Assembly: GCA_949126835.1 (NCBI GenBank) | Contig: OX421502.1 | Coordinates: 36,481,789 to 36,545,788, forward strand | Length of the DNA: 64,000 bases | Direction: 5' to 3' | Origin: Anisus vortex | Taxonomy: Eukaryota > Mollusca > Gastropoda > Planorbidae | Shown here: positions 19,990-32,300 of the stretch, piece by piece | Layout of the letters: each line of letters opens with the position of its first letter | How positions within the stretch are numbered: position 1 is the stretch's first letter | Position numbers and translations under genes: made by a program | The notes under the pieces: model-generated | What the model saw: only the letters and a program-made list of their open reading frames with translations | Told to the model about the DNA's origin: nothing | The model's database searches: none

Positions 19990-20529
19990 ATATGCCATAT
20001 ATATAATTTACGTACGATTCAAAACGAGATGGCGTGTTTGCATGAAGTGTGTTGACTACGCACTACATAATTGTTTTAATGTACTTTTTGGTTTAATTTT
20101 ATTTCAAATTGAATTTTGTTACGCCATTCATCATTTACAGTAGGCTCTACCTGTACTTTAAATTGTGTGTGTGTATTTGTTTCTGTGCATGTGTGTCAAC
20201 ATCCTCCCCCCCCCCCCTTTTTTTTTTCTATGACGTAACTAACATGGCCTCATGTTCCCTACATTATGTCCTACCGCTCAATAGATCACGTGTCACATTA
20301 ACAGCCAATAAAAATCGTGAAATTTGATACTCGTGGCTATAACGTGTAGCCTACCACTGGAGGAAAGTTGTCAAAAGCTATTTCTTACACGTGTATAGGA
20401 ACAGAAGGTAGATATGGCCAGAGTGAAATAACTTTTGATACCAAGGCCTAAACCTATAATTATACAATAGTCTACCGGTAAACCAATTTATGTAATTTAA
20501 GTAATAGCTGTCCACAGAAGCAAGAACAC

Positions 20530-20727
20530 ACGCAAATAGGTTCTCTTTCTTCCCGAGTGGCACCCGGACATATAATGGGTTGCCTGAACTAACCAGCAAA
20601 TCAATAACTCAACATCATTTAAAACACTGTTCAAAATGGTAGACTAGACTTAATTTAAACCACGGATGAGCGTAGCACGCAATAATCTTCTTTTATAGAA
20701 GGAGCGTCTGAAATATAAAAGATAAGA
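20530..20727 (+). mobile_element. LINE-B 3' end, sense copy
   Basis: TTTCTTCCCGAGTGGCACCC through GAAGGAGCGTCTGAAAT and a TATAAAAGATAAGAT tail. Confidence 0.75.
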
Positions 20728-20950
20728 TAGACCTAAATCCCAGGAGAGACAAATTCTATAGGCCTAGGCCTATATTTTTCTAATATCAATTCAAAACATA
20801 TTTACACAATCTGACAAATTTTTCATAGACCGAATTTTTAAAAATAATTATAGTGTGTAACGCCGTTCTGCGAGGGTTTGAAAAGCGCACAAATATGGCG
20901 AAATACAGACAGGTAGACCTACCCACAACTTTATCATAAAATCCTTATTG

Positions 20951-21286
20951 TAGTCAGTGGCGTATTTAGGCATGTTCCACATGCTCCATTGCAACAGGGG
21001 CCCCCACAGAAAAGAGCCCCCACACATACCAAAAATACATTTTTAAGTGACATCCCCATTCTTTCGTTGAAAATGTTAAAATAAAATTCATTTATTCCCC
21101 TACAATTTCAAGTGCTCCAGTCCAACCAAGCTAAGCAAAACATTAAATTTATTTATGATTTTACAGAATGTAATGTGAATTAACGTCAATTTTCTGATGT
21201 AGGCCTGTGGTAGGCAGGGCGAGGCCACGAGGGGCCCCCACATAAATTTGGGAACAGGGCCCCCACAATCCTAAATACGGCCCTTA
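20951..21286. mobile_element. MITE with CAGTGGCGTATTTAGG-like ends
   Basis: The left end CAGTGGCGTATTTAGG is roughly inverted at the right as CCTAAATACGGCCCTT. CCTTATTGTA occurs on both sides (about 20940 and 21283), a likely target duplication. The interior has GGGGCCCCCACA blocks and no ORF. Confidence 0.55.
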
Positions 21287-21944
21287 TTGTAATCCAATAG
21301 TGTCATGTCTTTTGCCTTCACAAATCTAAAATGTATCTCGTGCATTATGAAAGTGTAGTATAATGATGTCATACACTCTGATGACAATATTCAACTAAAT
21401 TCCAAGCTCATTTAGAGCTTTATTGACAGCTAGTTAAATTGCCCGGCATTGCGCGGGGTAACAATTAGCCTACATTTTCATTATAAATGAAAAAAATAGG
21501 TCTACCTTAGGGAGAATCGATCGAAACCAGGCCATTCAGGTACCAGGTGGGATTTCTAAGAAATATAGGCTAATACAGCGTACAGGTTAAATAAGCATTT
21601 AAGTCAATGCGGTAACGTGTCTTGATATTGACCAATGGGTATCGAAATTGACACAAACATCCAACTTTATATGTAGGCCCCTATAGATCTTATCTTTTAT
21701 ACATTAACAATGTCTCCTTATATCGTCTGACCTTTAAATTAGTGATTTTGTTTAATGCTGGTGGTTGGTCGACATTCGCTTCCAGTATATTTTCCGTATA
21801 ATTTGCATAAAAAGCTCTTATAACGCCACTTCTTGCTGACCATCTTATTGTTGATAGCGATTGCAGCACTTAGGAGTTTTCGCCGCATGCCTTCCGTACA
21901 TTATAAACCCTCGCTATGTTGAAGCTGAGAAAATTGTGTAGACC

Positions 21945-22254
21945 CAAAGACTATAATAAGATGGACCGCTTGCTTTGATATTTTTCCTATTTGATAACTT
22001 AAAACTCTTTGTTCTTTGTTTCGGAATTTCCGATTGCAGCACGCCCTTTAGACTTCCGGTTTAGTAATTCGCTAGGATTTTCTCAATGGAAAATTAAGAT
22101 TAAAATCGAAAGTAGTATACAGCGGAAACATTTAAAGCAATCGTAAAAGCGTAGACGTCATTCAAGACAGCCTTATTAGTAGCGCATGGAAAAATAAAAG
22201 AACATATACGCTTTACAAATAGAACAAGCGGTCCATCTTATTATAGTCTTAATG
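21945..22254. mobile_element. MITE, 310 bp, with 26-bp terminal inverted repeats
   Basis: AAGACTATAATAAGATGGAC continuing to CGCTTG at the left is repeated exactly inverted at the right (CAAGCGGTCC continuing to TAGTCTT). A 7-bp direct repeat GTAGACC flanks it. No coding capacity. Confidence 0.8.
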
Positions 22255-23399
22255 GTAGACCGAATAAACAATTGTAAAATAGTTCACTGAAGCTGAACGG
22301 CTCTCCATAACAGATGAACAAACCAAATGTAGGATATTGGCAGCGCATATATGACAACAATTTCTCACAATTGTTAAGCTATTTAAATCTAGCGTGTCTA
22401 CGCCAGAATAAACGCAATGCCAGCCAATTGCTGACCAATTTTTTATCTATTGCCTATTGCTGGTATTATTATATGATTGTGCCCTACAGGCACCTACAGC
22501 CCTACAGTTTGCGATATCTGAACCATGAAGTATCCTATCCAGCAGAAGGTAGAAAAGTAGTGCTGTTCAATTGTAATAAACTAAAGAAGAAAAAACAACG
22601 CTATAGCCTACCAAATTCTATTTGTGCTTGTTTTTCATTCCGTTTCGTTTATAAAATCTTCAATATTACGAAAATAGTGAATTTTTTAATGAGGAATGGG
22701 GGGGGGGGGGGGATACCAGAGTGCCCAAGGTATATGAAGACCTAAACTGACCTGGAATTCTCAGGAGTCATTCCTCACATTCTTCTCCCTCACCCCCACT
22801 CCCTCTCTTTCTCTCTAGTCTAGTCTATTGTGTGTGTATTTGTCACAGCATACGGAATTTAGTTTATTCTAATAAAGAAGATAGAATGATTCCAGCATCT
22901 GTTACATATAGTCATATTTATGTCATATTATAGTCACATAGGATAAGAAAACGCCTTCACTGAAAACAAGCAAGTACTTAGAATGCATATCATGTATAAT
23001 AATATATAGATCATAGTCAAGCGGCAGATAACTGCCATGTACATTGCGGTTCCGTACACTATTACTTTTTTTTCTGGAACTGAAATTTCAAGTTTGTGAT
23101 TGTGTCCAGTGTAGTTTATCTCTTTAAAATAGTTCCTCATTCTGGTATATGTAGTCACAAAATATAAAAATATGGTATGCGTTGTTATTTACTAAAATAA
23201 GCTACGTAGTTTTTTGTGGGGGCTCATACATTCTTATGATCGGCAGGTTATTCATTTGATTTATTATCGTTCATGATAAAATGAAAAATGATAAATTAAT
23301 GATAATCATTTTAAATCATAATGATTTTATTTTAAGATAATGATTAGGCCTAACCTAAATATTTAATATTATGATTCATAATTAAAATTATCTTTATAT

Positions 23400-24110
23400 A
23401 CTATATAGTAATATATAGGGCTATCTAATTAGCCTTATTAGGCTAGCGGCGTAGCCTCAAGACCTATGGCCTATGGCCCTATGCCCCTATGGCCTATGGC
23501 CTAAGCGGCTTAGCGGCTTATTAAGCCAAATCATTACTATTCATGATTCATAGGCCTAAATGATATACTTGATATAGTCTAGGCCTAGGCCTAAATAATA
23601 AATTATTCATACATTTTTATGATACATCATAAATTTTATTCATCATAAAGTATTTTGATAACATTATTTTTAATTTTATTAAAAACATATTTATTAGTTT
23701 ATTTAAAGGGCACAGGCACATCAGGATGATAATTATAATGGGTAGGCCTAGCTAGTAATAGTATAGTATAGTTACTAAGTTACTATACTATAGTATAGGC
23801 CTATTGGTATAGTCATATATAGTATTTAGCCAAGCTATCTAATGATAATAGCCTATATTGTTAATTTATAGGTATAATATAGGCCTACAAAAATCTAGAT
23901 TTATGATTTATCTTTTCTTTTACTTGGTTAAAGTGTCTTATAGAACTTATATACTTTTAAAAGGACTTTTAGGATCAGTAGATTATAGGCTGATGTTACA
24001 GATGCTTCTTCTATAGGCTATAGGCCTAGCCTAGAGTAGGGATAGTGATAGTGCCTAGGCCTAGTAGTATTACTAGTAGTTATAGTTTCATAAGCCTAAA
24101 GAAAAGATAT
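23400..24110. repeat. stretch rich in GGCCTA
   Basis: Many overlapping TAGGCCTA/GGCCTATGGCC words are set in AT-rich DNA. At 23461-23520 they form a nearly pure run of GCCTATGGCC variants. No gene seen. Confidence 0.7.
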
Positions 24111-24114
24111 TATG

Positions 24115-24290
24115 ATATTATGGCATCCTACTCTTAACCCTCAACTGTGGTCTGAGTCTAGTCTTGCATTTTGATCAGTGTTTTAAATGAGGTTAGATTA
24201 CTGATTTTCCTGATTTATTTAGGCAACCCTTTCCACGCCTGAATGCCACTCTGGGAGAAAGATATATATATGCATTTATTCTTGCGGCAT
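24115..24290 (-). mobile_element. LINE-B antisense fragment
   Basis: Reverse complement of the LINE-B end: GGTCTGAGTCTAGTCTTGCA, GGCAACCCTTTCCACGCCTG and ATGCCACTCTGGGAG. Confidence 0.65.
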
Positions 24291-24699
24291 AGGCCTATGA
24301 CCAGTAGGATATAGGTCTATATATATATAGCCTACCATTTATGATTTGATTTTATATCATATAGTCACTATAGTGCCATCACTAGTCATTGGACTACACA
24401 ATTACTTAAAAATAAAATAAAAAGGTATATAAATTAGTCATTAGTTGATTATAGTGCATTGAACCTACATTAGGCTATTTAAAAAAATAACTACTTGTAA
24501 AGAATAAATAATTCATAAGTTTAGGTCTAGTACAGTACATCTAGTATGATTGTATATTCAAGTGACATCAAGTCAGTCAAGTGTACCCTATACCTGGACA
24601 TGTATAAAATATTATGTAACTGTAGCAAGAATAAAATGTGCCCTATAGTCATAGCCTGTGTACAGGCCTAGCCTTAACATTTAATGTAGAATTTTACAC

Positions 24700-25068
24700 T
24701 GTCACGACCTAACTGGCGCCAGGTCGGACACAGGATGTAATGAACTTATAGTTCCTTACAGCACATGAACAAGACATGAACAATAACACCAAATAGGTGG
24801 TGGTTAAAATATCATATTATTTATTGACATATAATTCATAAATAAAAAGTATATCTGAATGTCAGTAAATACAATGCATCATCAGCGTTACAAAAATAGG
24901 TACAAAGAAACCCCACATATATTCAAGAAGAGCTCCAGTCTACACACATCAATGTCCGATGATTCAAGATGAGCACCAGCCCACACACATCAAGGCTCCC
25001 TTCAATCAACCCAAGGCTGAGTCTAATTCATCATCATACCCTAGACATCAACCACCACCTACTCAACA
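24700..25068 (-). mobile_element. possible LTR of another family
   Basis: The left edge TGTCACGACC is typical of an LTR end, followed by CTGGCGCCAG within a hairpin. Minus-strand AATAAA-type signals lie inside. The right boundary is uncertain (…CTCAACA at about 25068) and no target duplication was found. Confidence 0.3.
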
Positions 25069-25135
25069 TTTCGTCGAGGAATGTGAAAAATAATAATTAA
25101 CAATTGCTTTGAACAAGAGACTGCAAAGCATGGAA

Positions 25136-25402
25136 ATACATTTGAAGACTACAGGGGAAAAAAGGCACATGTCACACATTTCTACTTTTGAGATTATATA
25201 TATGAAATCTTGTCTTTGAAAGTCGCTATGTTTGTTCTGTATTTTTTTTTGGTGTTTCTGTAGCATTACATAGGCTTTTTTTGGGTTGAATTTTACTATT
25301 TTGTTAACCTTCAGGCTTATGTTAACATAGTAGTGGACATAACTAAAAAAAATGGAAAATGTGACATGTGCCCTTTTTCCCCTGTGGTCTTCATTTGAAT
25401 TC
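25136..25402. mobile_element. MITE with long inverted ends
   Basis: The left end GAAGACTACAGGGGAAAAAA plus GGCACATGTCACA is matched by an inverted copy at 25360-25396. The arms are about 35 bp and the loop about 180 bp. No ORF of its own. Confidence 0.75.
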
Positions 25403-25557
25403 GAATATTAAATCTATACAAGGAATTCACCTAGAATAAGGTCTAGAATTATTATACATAAACGCACAAAATACTAAGTGAAAAACACTATTAATACAGG
25501 ACAATCAAATACAATTATAAAAGTGGTACATCATCCTTAAATATTAAACCTTACCCC

Positions 25558-25697
25558 ATATGTACTCCGCTCGTTCTACAACGTCCATATGTACTCCGCT
25601 CGTTCTACAACGTCCATATGTACTCCGCTCGTTCTACAACGTCCATATGTACTCCGCTCGTTCTACAACGTCCATATGTACTCCGCTCGTTCTACAA
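25558..25697. repeat. 29-bp tandem repeat, 5 units
   Basis: Five almost perfect copies of TATGTACTCCGCTCGTTC plus TACAACGTCCA. Being 29 bp it shifts frame each unit, so it is not a protein repeat. Confidence 0.95.
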
Positions 25698-26253
25698 CTT
25701 CTAGGTATTTGTCAAATAGTGAGCCTAGTGACCTCTTCCATTTCAAGTCACACACTGAACTGTAGAATGAAAATACAGTGAACACAATTCACCTGGGCTG
25801 GAGCATGAGCATTGCTAGGGGGGGGGAGTGCAAAACAGGGCAAGACAAAGAATGGGGGGGGGGGGGGAAGGGCCACCAGTGTACAGTTTGGGAGGGGGGA
25901 GCAACAATTGCTACAAGTAAAATAGTGAGTTTAGTTCACTATTTGACATACAATCAGATTCACCTGAACACTAAAGAAGCTAATACACAAGACTTGAAAA
26001 TTCTTTACTTACCTAGACGATGTAACAGAATTTATTAAAAAGTTCTCAAATTAAAAAAGACATCTTAGAGACATATTTAAATGTTCAAAGGGAGCCACGT
26101 TAAACATTTTGTACGCAGAGCTGCATTTGCATGCCGCTAAAAAAGGCTTTGTCACACCATAGATATAGTCCTAAGGACTTTTATGTTTTTTAAAAATCAT
26201 TTTCATCTACCCTGAAATGTTACTTCACTTACATGCTTTTTTATTATCTTCAG

Positions 26254-26393
26254 TAATGATGTGATGTGTCCACTTATGTAGAACAATGGACGAGCTAGCT
26301 ACTGATTTTGTCGCGGAAAGTTTTGCCAAAGACAATTGGGATCTTCTGTATCAGTTTTACCAGAATAAAGATTTTTGTGATGTCGAGATTACA
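26254..26393 (+). CDS. KLHL8: KLHL8 exon with start codon
   Basis: A pyrimidine-rich acceptor (TTATTATCTTCAG, ending 26253) precedes 32 nt of 5' UTR, so at least one untranslated exon lies upstream and was not identified. The ATG at 26286 begins MDELATDFVAESFAKDNWDL. The coding part ends at ACA with GTAAGT. Short upstream ATGs in the leader end at once. Confidence 0.85.
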
Positions 26394-29340
26394 GTAAGTT
26401 GCAAAATAATGGTTAATATATATGATTAACATGAAATGATTTAATATGATTAAAATACGTAAAAAAAATTTAATTGCAAATACTTTGCAACATAAGAATC
26501 AAGATTGGTTTTGTTTTGTTACTTAAACTGCAAATATTTTTTTATTAGTTCTTAGTAAGTCTTCCCCAGCTTGTAAGGGAATTTAATTTGATAAACATAT
26601 TAGAAACAAACTTTTATACAGCTTTATTTTTTATTAGTTTTTCCATTTTAGTCGCCAATTTATGTATGTTGGCATTTGGACCCCATTAATCACTAGGGTA
26701 AATCCATATATTACTTAAGCACTGAAGGAAAAGTTGGATTTGATTTAGAAGATTTCAGACATAGGTTTTAACAGGGAAGGGGGGGTGGGGGTTGAATGAA
26801 TGCGTACATACGCATACATTTATATATAGTCTCGATAAGGACTGAAAACAACAACCACAGCTTAGTAGAAGACTGGTTGAAAATTGAAATCGCAACCATT
26901 AGATTTGAACAAATTTAAGACTTACTGCTTTAAGACTGATCTTATCTTATCTTATACATTACAGACGCTCCTTCTATAAAGAAGATGATTGTGTTCTACG
27001 CTCATCCGTGGTCTGAGTCTAGTCTTGCATTTTGATTAATGTTTTAAGTGATGTTAAGTTACCTTCGACTAATGTGTAATGATGGGTTATAAATGCTAAA
27101 AAAATTCTGTATTTTCAGAAAATATGTTGTTTTGTTTCGCCCCTTATGTAGAATAGTATTAATTAAAGGCTTTCACTCTATACCTTAAATATAGTTTATT
27201 TTATTGTCATTTCAAATTTGTTATGGTAATTTGATGACATTTGGTCAGTAATATTTAGCCAAAACTGCAGAATGAACGGAACATTTCTGGAACTTTGGCA
27301 CATTTGTAAGGTGATCTGTAGGTCTTGTGTGTTAAATGGTCTCCAAGCTTTATTTCAGTGTTATTTAGTGCATTGAATGCACACTATGAGGAAAAAGAAA
27401 ACACCCAGCGATTCTTGCTGTTTTATTTCACTACATAATAGTTATACAGTGACATTTTTCAGCTGTAAATTCTTTAAGCTTTTAAACGACAAACATACAT
27501 AAAGAAATACAACAAGGATGGTTTATTGTTAGGCTTCTTAATTCTAAAATAGGTGTGCAGCCAGATACTAGAATGACAGGTCTTAATAAAGGGGCATTGA
27601 AAGTCTGAACTCTGCCCTGTGATTGTTGCTACTTTCTTGTCTGTTTTTGTAGACTGGCGTGCCGAATGTCCTTGGTTCGAATCCTGGTGAAGGCTAGGTT
27701 TGCTCTTGAGTTTGAAGGGTGCCCCTGAGTGATCCCAGCACTGATGGGTACCTGACTTTAGTTGGGGTAAACTAAAGACGGTTGGGCCTTGCACTGGCCA
27801 AACAATCCCCTAGTATTCTGTGGCCACAGAAACTGGAAAACGCTGCTTCACTGTGATCCGATGGGATACTGTACTTTTTTTTTTTACTAATCTCATTGCT
27901 CAACAAACTTCTGCTTTCCTGCAAGGCACTTTATTTTGTTTAAGGCGCAGCACTGATGCTCCGTTTTTCAACTATAGCAAACCTTGTGTCTGTTTTGTAA
28001 TTTCAGATTGGAAACAAGCAGTTCTCCTGTCACCGCTTGGTACTCGCCTGCGTTTCACAGTACTTTAGAGCCATGTTTAACTCTAGGATGGCTGAAGCTA
28101 CCGGCAAGTCCATCACCATTAAGGACATCGATGAGGACGCCATGGACAAATTGATTCAGTTTGCATACACGTCTCACATCAGACTGAGCACGGATAATGT
28201 GCAGTCCATCTTGTATGCTGCTTCAATCCTACAGATTGAGACAGTTGCCAATGCTTGTAGCGGTTTTATGCAATCCCACCTCCACCCTTCCAACTGTATA
28301 GAGGTATTTATGTTTATTATCAATAAATAAATTGTGCTTTTGCACATGAAGGTCCTGGGTTCGGGTCCCAGTGAAGGCTATAATTTTTTCCTGGGACTCG
28401 AGGGTGTCCCTGAGTCTACCCAGCTCTGATGGGTACCTGATATTAGTTGGGGTAAAGTACAGGCGGCTGGTATTATGCTGACCACACAACCCCTAGTATG
28501 CCGTGGCCACTGTAACGGGTGAACGCTGCTTCACCGGCCCTATGGATCAATTTGGTCCGATGGGTACTTTACTTTCTACATGAGGAAATAATTTTTTTTA
28601 CATTTGAATTAACTCCCATGTTACAGATGATTTTAAGAAGAGTTTGTGGTTTTGTTGAGATAACCTTGCATGTAGCTAAATATTGGGCACTATATAGTGC
28701 TTTGAGGTACATGTCAAAAAAGAAACTCTGGGCACGTTTGGACACAATGTCTATACAGAAGACCCCCATCAACCCTAAGAAGAGAAAGAGAGAACCATAC
28801 TCTGCAATTCTAAACTGGAGAGTGGAAATTAACCTTAATTACAAAAACTGGCTATTTCAGCATTTTATAATAAATTACAAATTGATATGAACAGTCGTGC
28901 ACTACCCCCCCCCCCCCCCCCCTTGTTTGTAAATGATACCCTTGAGATAAATGCCACCTTGAACAACAGTTATGTCCAAAACATAGAGCTAATGCAGGAT
29001 GTTTTGAATGGTCACCAGGTGCGCAGCTTTGCAGAGGCCCACAACAGGGTGGAGCTGATTAAAACCACCGACTGTTACATCCGGGACAACTTCATCCCTG
29101 TCTCCCAGACAGAAGAGTTTCTCTCCATGCCAATAGACATTTTGATGGCGCTGGTGTCCTCGCCCGACCTGAACGTTGACTCGGAGGAACAAGTCTTTGC
29201 TGCTGTGTCCACCTGGATCAAGCATGACCCCGGGGAGCGTAGTCATCACTTGTCTGCTTTGATGTCGGAGGTAGATTAAATTTAGCTTACTGGTGTGTTT
29301 TGTGTTTTTTCTTTGAACAATATATCTTTTCTATATGGCG

Positions 29341-29391
<51 letters not shown>

Positions 29392-32300
29392 TTATATATA
29401 TATATATATATAAACATATGAAATATAAACTTTGTAGTTGTTGCGGGCAATCTCATTTTAACTGCTTGAGTAGTTAGAGTGTATGTAAACATAACTTTTA
29501 GCTAGTTTGGAGACCCGGGCACATAGTCTACCTGCTATTTAATTTGTGTCGTAATTTGGAGTGGGCGATGTTTAAATTGTTAAGACAATGTTTTAATGGG
29601 TAATTAACTTTGTAGCCGGTAAATAAAAAAATTCCTTCATGTTTAAATTCGTGTCGTATTCGAAATATAAATTTTGTAGCTGTACTTTTATCCGGTTCGG
29701 AGGACCGGTCACATACCTGCTAGTTAATTAATAATATCTATTGGGAACTGATTGGTTTCAGGCGTGAAATTCTAAGGTGATCTAGTGATTTAGTGATGTG
29801 TATGAATAGTGTTACGAACGTAGGCTACATATAGAAAAGTGCACTAAACATTGACCTTTCATTGTGCATTCTGAGGGGGGGGGTGAGACCTTTGAGATAT
29901 TATTTTTAATTAAATTGAAATTGTAACGTCCATCCCGTGGAAGTTGAGGTTTTGGCTCATTTGTAAGTCATAGATTGACTATCTGAACCCTCGTAAAAAG
30001 CTTAATTCTTGATTATCAGTCCTTTTGTGGAACCAATCCTATTAGGAGGCTTTTTTTTTATATTTCTTCTATGTTTGTATTCTTGCTTAATTCCTTTGGT
30101 TCCTTGTGGAACATAGGGCCTCCTCAATTGCTCTCCAGCGCACTCGATCCTAGGCAGTTGAATGTATTCTATCTACCTACTATAGTTTTTGAACGTATTA
30201 AATGTTGAAATCCTACACAATTTGTTGAATTACTACATCTTTTGAATGATATTGAATGACTGGGTGTTATTATCTACTTTTAACTAAGTCAAGTTGAGAC
30301 AGCTAGTGGGAAAACGACTTCTTAACAGAAAGTACAGAAGGCTTCATTCAAATGCAAGATTGAGCCCATTAGAAACAAGTCATAACAACAGATAAATGCC
30401 ATTGGAGAGCTGCTGATACAATTATATATAAATAGCTTAGTTCATTGATTGATTGAGAATACATACAATTATATATGAATAGCTTAGTTCATTGATTGAT
30501 TGAGAATACATACAATTATATATGAATAGCTTAGTTCATTGATTGATTGATAATACATACAATTATATATAAATAGCTTAGTTCATTGATTGATTGATAA
30601 TACATACAATTATATATAAATAGCTTAGTTCATTGATTGATTGATAATACATACAATTATATATAAATAGCTTGGTTCATTGATTGATTGATAATACATA
30701 CAATTATATATAAATAAATAGCTTAGTTCATTGATTGATTGATAATACATACAATTAATACAATTATATATAAATAGCTTAGTTCATTGATTGATTGATA
30801 ATACATACAATTATATATAAATAGCTTAGTTCATTGATTGATTGATAATACATACAATTATATATGAATAGCTTAGTTCATTGATTGATTGATAATACAT
30901 ACAATTATATATGAATAGCTTAGTTCATTGATTGATTGATAATACTATTGTGATCGTTTCCTCGTGCAATCTCTATTTCTGTTTCTCATTCCTGTGTATG
31001 AACAATATGCTGTTTGGTTGTCGGTGGTCCTGCCTCTAATCAAGAGGAACGTGTGACAAAGAACATTCATTTCAATGTATTTTATTTTAATAGGCCAATT
31101 ACTGTCCTCTAATAGACACAGTATGGGACACAGTGGCCGCGCGGCAGCGCATTTATCTGGCGTACCGAAGGTCCTGGGTTCAAATCCTGGTGCAGGCTAG
31201 GATTTTTTCCCGGGTCTGGAGGGTGTCCCTGAGTCTACCCAGCTCTGATGGGTACCTTACCCTAGTTGGGGTAAAGTAAAGGCGACTTTGCATAGTGCTG
31301 GCCTCACCATCACCTAGTATGCCATGGCCACAGAAACTGGTGAATGCTGCTTCACCGGCCCTATGGATCAATTTGGTCGGAAGGGATACTTTACTTTTAA
31401 TCGACCCAGTGTGAAAAGGGTTAATTAAAAATACACTTCGTACTTCTTTTGATTAGATGAAATCTCCTCTAATGGATCCAGTGTTTCTTGTGGAAAAAGT
31501 GGAAAAGGATGACCTCATTAGGAGGAACATTGAGTGTCGGGACTTTGTGGACGAAGCCAAGTCGTACAGGATGTCATTGGCTTGTATTGTTCCAGAGATA
31601 AAGATTACTGAAAGGTCAAGGCCTAGGAAAAGTTATGCAGGCAAGGCACTAATTGTTTTTTTTAAGTTTCTTTAAAGAATGCCTCTAAGTCTATCAGGCT
31701 CTGTTTAGGAAAAAGGAAGGGCGGCAGTGGGTCACTATGACCAGTGAAACTGGGGAACACTTTTTTACTTACCCAACAGACCAAAATGGTCTTAATTGGA
31801 TGCTTTAATTAAAATTTATTAGGGTTCTATTAAAACGAACATGTTTTCGCTTGAAATTTTCAACAGACAGTCTTGTGTCCAGTTTAAATATATTTCTGGG
31901 CTATTGTGAAATGATTTCTTCTGTACTTCAAGGTGTGCTCTTTTGTGTTGGCGGCCGAGGAGCATCTGGCGATCCGTTCAAAAGTATTGAATGCTACGAT
32001 CCCAGACAAGACAAGTGGTTTCCCGTCGCTGACATGACAACGAGGCGTCGCCATGTTGGAGTCTGCTCGTACAAGGGTAGGGAAAATGTTTATTATTACA
32101 GCACTAGACAGTTTGTCAGTGATTTCTTCAGAATTAACCCTACCCGTGCCTACTTTCCTGCTATGCATACCTTCAGTACCGGCCATTATTTTACTAATTA
32201 CTCCCCATGGCCCAGACTTTATTTTAGAATGGCTGAGACATTGATAGGGTTCCGAAATTCTTTTTTTTTCTTTTTTGTTGGAAATAGTGATAATAACATG

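Larger units (their letters stand above)
11168..26253. other. gene-poor interval of repeats
   Basis: No exon that I could support on either strand over about 15 kb. The interval is filled by the LINE, SINE, LTR, MITE and minisatellite copies listed separately, with AT-rich filler. Open frames of up to 143 codons occur (e.g. 22314-22745) but have no recognisable domain, and their composition follows the local DNA. Confidence 0.7.

Noticed and set aside
22314..22745. 143-codon ORF
   Set aside because: Starts 60 bp after a MITE, has no recognisable domain, contains a G-run tail and follows local composition; likely chance.
25558..25697. Protein repeat (ORF through the 29-bp array)
   Set aside because: A 29-bp unit shifts the frame every copy, so the coded repeat is not maintained by selection.
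28519..28890. 123-codon ORF in KLHL8 intron 2
   Set aside because: Begins in the SINE-A tail and lies in an intron; no homology seen.
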